64,000 nt of DNA, taken from the NCBI GenBank assembly GCA_023055505.1, contig JALIRH010000035.1, positions 2,722,382 to 2,786,381 on the forward strand. Reading direction: 5' to 3'. Positions 59,601-61,977 of this stretch are shown one piece after another. Under the pieces are notes generated by a model. That model did not search any database. It had not been told where the DNA came from and saw only the letters and a list, made by a program, of their open reading frames with translations. How positions within the stretch are numbered: the first letter of the stretch is position 1; each line of letters starts with the position of its first letter. This DNA is from Callipepla californica brunnescens. Taxonomy: Eukaryota > Chordata > Aves > Galliformes > Odontophoridae. A program made the translations under genes and the position numbers.

Positions 59601-61977
59601 ACAGTTTGTGAGTGCGTTTCTATCCATGATTGTGTTATCTTTTAACATGCTTTCTGCAAGCTGCATTTTGAAGCTCACCCACCTACGTGTGCTCGGTGGA
59701 GGTGCAGGTCAGAAGTGAAGCAGTCTGGGTTGGTGTGTGCCATGAGTATGTGTGAAGGATTTTCACACTGGAAGCAGAGAGCTGGGAAATGCAGGAGGGG
59801 AGGTGATGAGTTTGGTCACATCATTCCCCAGCTGTGGTCCCCGAACTGGCAGAGCTCAGCTCAGAACCAAGCTAATCTCATGCAGCCACTGTTCTGCGTG
59901 GTGTTCACAGAGTTGGGCCTCTCACCACTTGTCTTCTGCTTAAACCATCAGCAGTTCAGTGCTTCCTGGTGACGACGGGACCAAGGTGTGAGTAACAAAC
60001 TGTTCTCTCAACAGGAAATTATTTGATCCTTGATGGATACGAAGCAGTGCAGGAGAGCTCCACGGATGAGGAGGTGTCGTCTCTGGTTCTCCAGGGCGCT
60101 GCAGGTGGACGCACCTCTTTGGACTCTGCACAGCAGCAGCCCCTTTCCCCACGGGACACGCAGTCAGATGGAGGGAGCTCCCCATTTGCAGAGGAGATGA
60201 TGGTCTCCCGCTGGGGGGGAGTGGAAGAGCCCTGCCCAGTCGTAGCAAGTCCTCACTTCTGGTCTATAGAGTCACGCGTGCAGATGATGCAGTACATTCA
60301 GAAGATAGAGAACGACCTTGAAAAGTTAAAGGTATGGTGTTTCTGTTTGCACTGTCCACAGGTTCGGATATTTCTGATAGGTTTTGATTTAGAAAAGAAG
60401 TTGAAAATGTTGTGGGAGGGGGTCATGCCTTTTTTGGTCTCTGGCTCTTAGCTCTGGAAGCTTTTGAAGGAGGCACTTGGTGCTGTCTGCTTGCACTGCG
60501 CTGTGGGTTACAGTCCTGCTGGAGGTAGGAGGTTTGTGTGTGCTGCTTTGGTTTCACTTTGGAGCCGTTCTTCAGGGACAGGACAGAAGTTCATGTCTGC
60601 AGCAGGGGAGTTTTGAAGGGACCTCTGGCCTAATGTGTATCAATTATTGACATACAAACATCTGTTGACTCTTGTTGCGTGCTGCTGCCTTCAGGAGGGG
60701 GCGGGAAGTTGCACGAGGGTAATAATGAGGCTTTCAACTTCACTCTATCCAGAATAATTTATTGTATGTTTTGGACATCTGCCCATACAGCATAGCATTT
60801 ACTGTAGGAGACTTAAGGTAATCCTGATCAACATGTGAAGTTCATAGCCTGCCTTTCATTGAACTCAAACGTGAAGAGGAGACGGAATACTGTGTGGGAA
60901 GGGAAGGCTGAATGAAGGCCTTGAGATCCAGTGTGGGTCACTGTAGCAACAAAGATGATTCCAGTCCGCTCTCCTGCAGCGCAGCTCATCCTTTCCCATT
61001 CAAAGCCCTCTTCATTCACTTGATAAAGAGAGACAAAGCCACTTGAGGGGTGTTTTTGTTTTTGTTTTTTCAGGAGGTTGAGGAAGACTACATCATTCTC
61101 CGTCGCCAAGGGCTGGCTGGGTCAGCCTCCACAGGAGAGCACTCAGGTATGCAGCCAGACCTTCTGGAACGGGTAATGTGTGGCACACTGACATCAGACA
61201 TGAACCAAAGAGTGCACAGTCAGTTGTTAACGTTTTGTACACGCAAATAAAAGGCTTCATCTGCTTCAGCATCTCCACCAGGGTGCTGATTCCAAGAAAG
61301 GTCAGATGAATCCGATGAATCCCACAAGTGCACAGGGGCTTGTTCACCTCCATCTGAGGGTGTGCAGCTTCTCTTCTAAGAAAGCTGGGTCAATGTAAAC
61401 TCCTAAACAGAGATTTCTGAATGTGTGAAGTGATTCCAGTCTGTCCTCTTTCTCTGGGAGGTCTCTGGTACTGTGTGAACTGGCTGCTGTGGGTCTCTTT
61501 TAAGTCGACCCCTGGCACTACGTAGCTGCTGGAATTCAGGTTAAACGTGTGCTCTCTCTCTCACATCAGCATGCTTTCCCTGCTGGTGCTAGTGTTGAGA
61601 AATATCAGGTATTCATAGAATCACGAGGTTGGAAAGGACCTACGGGATCATCTGGTCCAACTGTCCACCCATTCCCATTGCTACCACAAGCTGCTGAACC
61701 ATATCTCGTAGCTCCTCATCCAGACAAGTCCACCACCTCCCTGTGCAGGCCATCCCAGTGCCTGACCACTCTCAGAGAGGAAAAAGTTCTTCCTTATGTC
61801 CAAACAAAACCTCCTCTGGTGCAATTTGTGGCCATTTCCTCAGGTCCTGTTTGTTGCCTGGGAGAAGTGGCCAAACTCTTCCTCATCACAGCCTCCCTTC
61901 CAGGGATCTGTAGAGTCTTTGCCCCCTCCTCTGACTACCGTTGTTTTTTTCTTTTTCCTCCATCAGAGAAAAGTTAG
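1484..61977 (+). CDS. ARHGEF12: ARHGEF12 (LARG) Rho guanine nucleotide exchange factor 12, complete 41-coding-exon gene
   Basis: The gene product is a RhoGEF that links G-alpha-12/13-coupled receptors and plexin-B/IGF1R-type PDZ ligands to RhoA activation at the plasma membrane (family knowledge). The 41 GT-AG exons listed separately join to 4635 nt, 1544 codons plus TAG, with consistent phase at every junction. Translation gives, in order: PDZ (about residues 70-150, loop GFGL at 82-85), coiled coil (about 200-260), RGS-like box (about 363-577), DH (about 770-980), PH (about 1015-1130) and an acidic tail ending in a coiled coil (about 1500-1530). I recognise it from close residue similarity to human LARG rather than PDZ-RhoGEF/ARHGEF11, for example the N-terminus MSGTQ and the end EHSEKS. 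The start is the ATG of MSGTQ. Its context is weak (C at -3, A at +4), and upstream AUGs precede it. No frameshift or premature stop is seen, so the gene looks intact. Confidence 0.97.
1760..1808 (+). repeat. G-quadruplex-prone G tract after exon 1
   Basis: Repeated GGGGGAA units followed by G8, G5 and G5 runs on the coding strand, about 245 nt after the first donor. At least four G runs separated by 1-2 nt match the G-quadruplex pattern. On the non-template strand this also favours R-loop formation. Confidence 0.75.
1911..2080 (-). mobile_element. CR1 LINE 3' fragment (reverse)
   Basis: The motifs 'ggggttggaagggaggacatcgagtcc', 'aggttgcacagatgggcatccagg', 'ctccagagaaggacactcc' and 'cagtgctccgtcacc' follow the order of the reverse complement of avian CR1 3' ends, so the element points to the minus strand. 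It is diverged and truncated at the 5' end. The last 40 bp are uncertain. Confidence 0.8.
9255..9270 (+). repeat. Poly-C run (C16)
   Basis: Sixteen consecutive C residues in intron 1. The length is likely variable, and the run is prone to sequencing error. Confidence 0.8.
13101..13130 (+). repeat. TG/TA microsatellite
   Basis: A short mixed (TG)n/(TA)n stretch in intron 1, with (TA)6 at its core. Likely polymorphic. Confidence 0.7.
17007..17034. repeat. Perfect 10-bp inverted repeat in an AT-rich block
   Basis: The left arm AAAATATGTA (17007-17016) and right arm TACATATTTT (17025-17034) are exact reverse complements around an 8-nt GAAAAAAA loop. It sits in an AT-rich island (about 16960-17100) of intron 1. 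The function is unknown and may be chance. Confidence 0.6.
23121..23144 (+). CDS. ARHGEF12: ARHGEF12 coding exon 2 (24-nt microexon)
   Basis: Completes Arg11 and encodes FPLKKPT plus two bases of Arg19. The acceptor is TTCTTTTCAG and the donor AG|GTGAGT. Both ends are phase 2, so skipping would keep the frame and remove eight basic-hydrophobic residues. Confidence 0.93.
23145..23854 (+). other. ARHGEF12: Intron 2
   Basis: A 710-bp intron. Its central part is a forward CR1 3' end (23500-23672). Nothing else is recognised. Confidence 0.9.
23500..23672 (+). mobile_element. CR1 LINE 3' end (forward)
   Basis: The sequence runs through 'gtgttcaaggaacgactgg', 'gatggttggtctgg'-like text and 'aggtcttttccaacct' to the terminal 'gattctatgatt' repeats, the standard plus-strand CR1 tail. 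A tandem duplication (23505-23520 and 23524-23539, TGGGGAGGTTTTTCA) lies at its 5' side. Confidence 0.85.
23855..23943 (+). CDS. ARHGEF12: ARHGEF12 coding exon 3
   Basis: Encodes residues 19-48, from RHGSILSRESPADKK to HDFDPT, plus one base of Asp49. This is a basic and serine-rich N-terminal tail with a K-K-Q-K motif. The acceptor is TTTCCACAG and the donor CAG|GTGAAG. Confidence 0.95.
23944..25554 (+). other. ARHGEF12: Intron 3
   Basis: A 1.6-kb intron. It ends in a very long T/C-rich stretch (about 25467-25554) that serves as the polypyrimidine tract of exon 4. An AATAAA lies at about 25438. No transposon is recognised. Confidence 0.85.
25555..25611 (+). CDS. ARHGEF12: ARHGEF12 coding exon 4 (57-nt in-frame cassette)
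   Basis: Encodes residues 49-67, DSSSKKTKSSSEESRSETY, and one base of Gly68: a Ser/Lys/Glu-rich segment just before the PDZ domain. Both ends are phase 1 and the length is 57, so it can be skipped without a frameshift. I recall a human LARG isoform lacking this 19-residue block. The serines are likely phosphorylation sites (inference). Confidence 0.95.
25612..32520 (+). other. ARHGEF12: Intron 4 (6.9 kb)
   Basis: The second-longest intron. It holds a reverse CR1 remnant (29555-29668), an A run near 26975-26990 and no recognised exon or RNA gene. A pyrimidine-rich stretch precedes exon 5. Confidence 0.9.
29555..29668 (-). mobile_element. CR1 LINE 3' fragment (reverse) with internal duplication
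   Basis: 'gaatcgagtcacag', 'gagggttgtaaaggacctctag', 'agtccaacccccctgccagagcagc' and 'aggttgcacagg' follow the reverse-complement CR1 order. The block 'gacctctag..tccaacc' occurs twice in tandem, so a short duplication happened in or after insertion. Confidence 0.8.
32521..32619 (+). CDS. ARHGEF12: ARHGEF12 coding exon 5 (PDZ start)
   Basis: Encodes residues 68-100, starting GLVQRCVVIQRDENGFGLTV. The GFGL carboxylate-binding loop of the PDZ domain is at 82-85. In the family this groove binds C-terminal peptides of plexin-B and IGF1R. The acceptor is TTATGCAG and the donor G|GTAAGC. Confidence 0.97.
33082..33131 (+). CDS. ARHGEF12: ARHGEF12 coding exon 6 (PDZ middle)
   Basis: Encodes residues 101-117, DGAAMRAGVQTGDRIIK, the PDZ segment with the conserved G-A-A...A-G-x-x-x-G-D-x-I pattern. 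The donor is AAG|GTAAGG. Confidence 0.97.
33878..33935 (+). CDS. ARHGEF12: ARHGEF12 coding exon 7 (PDZ, alpha-B helix)
   Basis: Encodes residues 118-136, VNGTLVTHSNHLEVVKLIR, plus T of Ser137. His125/His128 lie at or near the start of the peptide-binding helix. The donor is T|GTAAGT. Confidence 0.97.
34493..34671 (+). CDS. ARHGEF12: ARHGEF12 coding exon 8 (PDZ end and linker)
   Basis: Encodes residues 137-196. It completes the last PDZ strand (SYVALTVQG) and enters a Pro/Ser-rich linker (SPIMTSPHSPGTSGN, ITSPVLMG) with several Ser/Thr-Pro sites. It differs from human mainly at DLAAF. The donor is GGG|GTAAGA, phase 0. Confidence 0.96.
34962..35045 (-). mobile_element. CR1 LINE 3' tail (reverse)
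   Basis: 'atcatagaatcacagaaggattgaggttggaaggggcctaaagatcatctcgttcc' is the reverse complement of the CR1 3' terminus. It is a short 5'-truncated copy in intron 8. The right limit is approximate. Confidence 0.85.
35224..35301 (+). CDS. ARHGEF12: ARHGEF12 coding exon 9 (coiled coil)
   Basis: Encodes residues 197-222, EENNIVHNQKVEILRKMLQ through ERLQ. Leucine/isoleucine heptads begin here. The donor CAG|GTGCTG is weaker than its neighbours. Confidence 0.95.
35901..36020 (+). CDS. ARHGEF12: ARHGEF12 coding exon 10 (coiled coil)
   Basis: Encodes residues 223-262, SLQEEYSRSASSRLLREIQ through QEQLSKATGCAQ. It continues the helical, Glu/Gln/Lys-rich heptads. Phase 0 at both ends. Confidence 0.95.
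36501..36635 (+). CDS. ARHGEF12: ARHGEF12 coding exon 11 (acidic linker)
   Basis: Encodes residues 263-307, DGVLSSRSVAESLQVSEVEA through NSDIAD. A disordered Ser/Asp-rich linker, clearly diverged from human but alignable at VSEVEAE and RPNSD. 135 nt, phase 0 at both ends. Confidence 0.92.
37829..37900 (+). CDS. ARHGEF12: ARHGEF12 coding exon 12 (linker)
   Basis: Encodes residues 308-331, SPRSGLKERVYLDESPEK through VQDT. The segment matches the human KERIYLEENPEK region. 72 nt, phase 0, with the strong acceptor TTTTTTCCCAG. Confidence 0.95.
38643..38735 (+). CDS. ARHGEF12: ARHGEF12 coding exon 13 (linker before RGS)
   Basis: Encodes residues 332-362, DSQSSIGSPSSRVGPQIIGA through EDDDFDTEQEQ. 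The IIGAEDDDF acidic motif just ahead of the RGS box is strongly conserved and in RH-RhoGEFs touches G-alpha-13. Phase 0. Confidence 0.95.
39328..39438 (+). CDS. ARHGEF12: ARHGEF12 coding exon 14 (RGS-like domain start)
   Basis: Encodes residues 363-399, INGQCSCFQNIELLKSRPAH through FDPAAL. It starts the RGS-homology domain that binds G-alpha-12/13 and stimulates their GTPase. Phase 0. Confidence 0.97.
39944..40042 (+). CDS. ARHGEF12: ARHGEF12 coding exon 15 (RGS-like)
   Basis: Encodes residues 400-432, LCYLYTDLYKQTNAKETRR through FFLDRAA. RGS-box helices. The donor is GCA|GTAGGT, with G at +4 rather than A. Confidence 0.97.
40635..40677 (+). CDS. ARHGEF12: ARHGEF12 coding exon 16 (RGS-like, 43 nt)
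   Basis: Encodes residues 433-446, NLKVPIPDEISVDL, and one base of Glu447. The short length is not divisible by three, so skipping would frameshift. Confidence 0.95.
41084..41189 (+). CDS. ARHGEF12: ARHGEF12 coding exon 17 (RGS-like)
   Basis: Encodes residues 447-481, KRRPELIPEELHRHYIQTMQ through NLEDF, plus two bases of Arg482. RGS-box core helices, strongly conserved with human. Confidence 0.97.
41452..41530 (-). mobile_element. CR1 LINE 3' tail (reverse)
   Basis: 'atcatagaatcacttgagttggaagggacttttaaaggtcatcaagtccaaccc' is the reverse-complement CR1 terminus, in intron 17. Short and 5'-truncated. Confidence 0.85.
41972..42109 (+). CDS. ARHGEF12: ARHGEF12 coding exon 18 (RGS-like)
   Basis: Encodes residues 482-527, RQKRSMGLTLAEGELTKLDA through IIGKIEEV, plus two bases of Leu528. 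A charged helical part of the extended RGS-homology fold. Confidence 0.97.
42636..42668 (+). CDS. ARHGEF12: ARHGEF12 coding exon 19 (33-nt microexon)
   Basis: Completes Leu528 and encodes MTSQPLEEDK plus two bases of Ser539. The acceptor is CATAG. Phase 2 at both ends, so skipping would remove 11 residues in frame. Confidence 0.95.
43304..43418 (+). CDS. ARHGEF12: ARHGEF12 coding exon 20 (RGS-like end)
   Basis: Encodes residues 539-577, STIQYVILTYMKHLGVKAKE through RIGFLPKIK. It closes the RGS-homology domain and enters a basic stretch. Donor AAG|GTAGTA. Confidence 0.97.
44390..44495 (+). CDS. ARHGEF12: ARHGEF12 coding exon 21 (basic linker)
   Basis: Encodes residues 578-612, QSIKKEKEGDEKGKRRGFP through SRHDSTA, plus A of Ile613. 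A polybasic and proline-rich segment, likely acting in membrane contact. A CA repeat lies 76 nt past its donor. Confidence 0.96.
44572..44616 (+). repeat. (AC)n microsatellite
   Basis: About 22 AC units in intron 21. It ends in ACAAAAC. Likely polymorphic; hnRNP L is known to bind intronic CA repeats. Confidence 0.95.
44778..44990 (+). CDS. ARHGEF12: ARHGEF12 coding exon 22 (variable linker)
   Basis: Encodes residues 613-683, IGRAIELQKHRHQKHVPAVP through EGSKDSES, plus one base of Gly684. Ser/Pro-rich, disordered, with only patchy similarity to human. Confidence 0.95.
45426..45555 (+). CDS. ARHGEF12: ARHGEF12 coding exon 23 (variable linker)
   Basis: Encodes residues 684-726, GSKQTGEAPPANDCVDGTPR through EEEGESE, plus two bases of Arg727. 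Contains the alignable DGTPRTPNT motif with Thr-Pro sites. Confidence 0.96.
45661..45696 (+). CDS. ARHGEF12: ARHGEF12 coding exon 24 (36 nt)
   Basis: Encodes residues 727-738, RVVDMGTPKPFR, plus two bases of Lys739. It lies after an intron of only 105 bp, so it is probably defined together with exon 23. Phase 2 at both ends. Confidence 0.95.
46292..46446 (+). CDS. ARHGEF12: ARHGEF12 coding exon 25 (DH N-terminal extension)
   Basis: Encodes residues 739-790, from KVDSVGFADVQSEDE to KRQEVIN, plus one base of Glu791. PPNWQQLVS places a Trp at 766, matching the N-terminal-extension Trp that I recall contacting RhoA in the LARG structure. Confidence 0.97.
46659..46805 (+). CDS. ARHGEF12: ARHGEF12 coding exon 26 (DH, CR1)
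   Basis: Encodes residues 791-839, ELFYTERAHVRTLKVLHNVF through LEDILGLH, plus one base of Val840. It carries conserved region 1 of the DH fold (E-x-x-Y-T-E), part of the Rho switch contact surface. Confidence 0.97.
47599..47684 (+). CDS. ARHGEF12: ARHGEF12 coding exon 27 (DH)
   Basis: Encodes residues 840-868, VALNDQMKAVRKRNETSVID through EDLLSW. The acceptor is a TAAG rather than CAG after a long TTTTTC tract. Human has IGLNEQ where this has VALNDQ. Confidence 0.96.
47685..49378 (+). other. ARHGEF12: Intron 27
   Basis: A 1.7-kb intron containing the 630-bp minisatellite listed separately, followed by about 98 bp of ordinary sequence before exon 28. The rest is unremarkable. Confidence 0.95.
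48651..49280. repeat. Perfect 20-bp minisatellite, 31.5 copies
   Basis: The unit CTTTCCCCTTTCCTGCCCTC repeats with no visible mismatch for 630 bp. The sense strand is C/T except for one G per unit. The complement has G4 and G3 runs with 6-7 nt spacers, giving G-quadruplex potential, and the tract is suited to triplex formation. The unit lacks stops in any frame, so long artefact open frames arise on both strands (for example minus-strand 48482-49411), but none starts from a genuine gene. Perfect homogeneity suggests recent expansion or an assembly effect. Confidence 0.98.
49379..49504 (+). CDS. ARHGEF12: ARHGEF12 coding exon 28 (DH)
   Basis: Encodes residues 869-910, FSGAAEEKLKHATATFCSNQ through RFQTFVQ. 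DH helices with the K-K-D-x-R-F pattern. 126 nt, phase 0 at both ends, so skipping would delete 42 DH residues and probably destroy exchange activity. Confidence 0.97.
50217..50331 (+). CDS. ARHGEF12: ARHGEF12 coding exon 29 (DH, CR3)
   Basis: Encodes residues 911-948, DAESNPLCRRLQLKDIIPTE through IAKYT, plus one base of Glu949. It carries the DH signature L-K-D-x-x-P-x-x-M-Q-R-x-x-x-Y-P-L-L-L, the catalytic helix facing RhoA. Confidence 0.98.
50332..52278 (+). other. ARHGEF12: Intron 29
   Basis: A 1.9-kb intron, AT-rich over about 51100-51750. No transposon family or exon is recognised in it. Confidence 0.85.
52279..52379 (+). CDS. ARHGEF12: ARHGEF12 coding exon 30 (DH end)
   Basis: Encodes residues 949-982, ELPEEKEKVKKAADHCRQV through ESENKQ. 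The last long DH helix running towards the PH domain. The donor is CAG|GTGGGA. Confidence 0.97.
52629..52706 (+). CDS. ARHGEF12: ARHGEF12 coding exon 31 (DH-PH linker)
   Basis: Encodes residues 983-1008, HLEDYQRRLDLSYLKQSED through FR. The L-E-D-Y-Q-R-R-L helix links DH and PH. 78 nt, phase 0. Confidence 0.96.
53715..53790 (+). CDS. ARHGEF12: ARHGEF12 coding exon 32 (PH start)
   Basis: Encodes residues 1009-1033, NLDLTKRKMLHEGPLTWKVN through KTI, plus one base of Asp1034. The HEGPLxWK strand opens the PH domain. Confidence 0.97.
54203..54370 (+). CDS. ARHGEF12: ARHGEF12 coding exon 33 (PH)
   Basis: Encodes residues 1034-1089, DLYTLLLEDILVLLQKQDDK through VLVRQVAT, plus one base of Asp1090. 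PH beta strands. In RH-RhoGEFs a hydrophobic face here binds activated RhoA for feedback recruitment. Confidence 0.97.
54889..54976 (+). CDS. ARHGEF12: ARHGEF12 coding exon 34 (PH)
   Basis: Encodes residues 1090-1118, DNKAFFVISMSENGAHIYEL through SEKN, plus two bases of Val1119. The F-F-V-I-S-M strand is the typical hydrophobic patch of this PH subgroup. Confidence 0.97.
55460..55549 (+). CDS. ARHGEF12: ARHGEF12 coding exon 35 (PH C-terminal helix)
   Basis: Encodes residues 1119-1148, VWQDLIAQMAGNVKMESSRR through SGPG, plus two bases of Glu1149. The W-Q-D-L-I helix closes the PH fold. The following basic and Pro-rich residues begin the tail. Confidence 0.96.
55667..55743 (+). CDS. ARHGEF12: ARHGEF12 coding exon 36 (acidic tail)
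   Basis: Encodes residues 1149-1174, EEEREEEEQQKLKDQHDIPA through SP, plus one base of Asp1175. It is richer in Glu than the human counterpart, which has a mixed GDNDEED stretch. The preceding intron is only 117 bp. Confidence 0.95.
56102..56326 (+). CDS. ARHGEF12: ARHGEF12 coding exon 37 (C-terminal tail)
   Basis: Encodes residues 1175-1249, DKDLGLDSPLILNAQTSPTM through WALDALRN, plus one base of Leu1250. Conserved islands are SEKSEVESL, TERQFDK and the final WALDALRN. Confidence 0.95.
56327..57982 (+). other. ARHGEF12: Intron 37
   Basis: A 1.7-kb intron with no recognised repeat. The last 199 nt (57784-57982) are open in the frame of exon 38, so intron-retaining reads would add a stretch of non-conserved residues there. 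I do not treat it as coding. Confidence 0.85.
57983..58468 (+). CDS. ARHGEF12: ARHGEF12 coding exon 38 (largest coding exon)
   Basis: Encodes residues 1250-1411, LDLLKKLLVQQLGFAEKGTL through DVQIRIS, plus one base of Gly1412. It begins with a conserved amphipathic helix (LLKKLLVQQL) and ends with the conserved SGEHFFDAREAHSDENPSE motif. The part between them is diverged from human. Confidence 0.96.
58469..60014 (+). other. ARHGEF12: Intron 38
   Basis: A 1.5-kb intron with no recognised repeat, RNA gene or exon. Confidence 0.85.
60015..60331 (+). CDS. ARHGEF12: ARHGEF12 coding exon 39 (tail and coiled coil)
   Basis: Encodes residues 1412-1517, GNYLILDGYEAVQESSTDEE through NDLEKLK. The start is highly conserved (NYLILDGY). 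The end MQYIQKIENDLEKLK is a heptad helix. In LARG the C-terminal tail mediates homo-oligomerisation and lowers activity (family knowledge). Confidence 0.96.
60332..61073 (+). other. ARHGEF12: Intron 39
   Basis: A 742-bp intron with no recognised repeat. A T-rich polypyrimidine tract (about 61051-61070) precedes the CAG acceptor of exon 40. Confidence 0.85.
61074..61146 (+). CDS. ARHGEF12: ARHGEF12 coding exon 40
   Basis: Encodes residues 1518-1541, EVEEDYIILRRQGLAGSAST through EHS, plus one base of Glu1542. It finishes the C-terminal helix. Donor CAG|GTATGC. Read-through would add 34 residues to a TAA at 61248. Confidence 0.95.
61246..61251 (+). terminator. ARHGEF12: Possible intronic polyadenylation signal AATAAA
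   Basis: A canonical AATAAA overlaps the TAA stop (61248-61250) that would end an exon-40 read-through frame. No strong GU-rich element follows, so use is uncertain. Confidence 0.3.
61613..61920 (-). mobile_element. CR1 LINE 3' fragment (reverse), longest in the window
   Basis: About 300 bp of reverse CR1: 'tcatagaatcacgaggttggaaaggacctacgggatcatctggtcc', 'ccctgtgcaggccatcccagtgcctgaccactct', 'aacctcctctggtgcaatttg'-like text and 'cctgggagaagtggcc'. It is relatively well preserved and lies just before the terminal exon. Confidence 0.92.
61967..61977 (+). CDS. ARHGEF12: ARHGEF12 coding exon 41 (terminal coding part)
   Basis: Supplies the last bases of Glu1542, then Lys-Ser and the TAG stop, giving the end EHSEKS. 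Human ends KHSDKS by recollection, which supports this acceptor (CTCCATCAG). The rest of the exon is 3' UTR. Confidence 0.92.

Larger units (their letters stand above)
61147..61966 (+). other. ARHGEF12: Intron 40
   Basis: An 820-bp intron. It contains a possible AATAAA end signal (61246-61251) and a reverse CR1 copy (61613-61920) that ends about 46 bp before the last acceptor. Confidence 0.9.

Noticed and set aside
1484..61977. ARHGEF11 (PDZ-RhoGEF) as the identity
   Set aside because: The N-terminus MSGTQ, the linker motifs IIGAEDDDF and WALDALRN and the C-terminal EKS, with 1544 codons, fit ARHGEF12.
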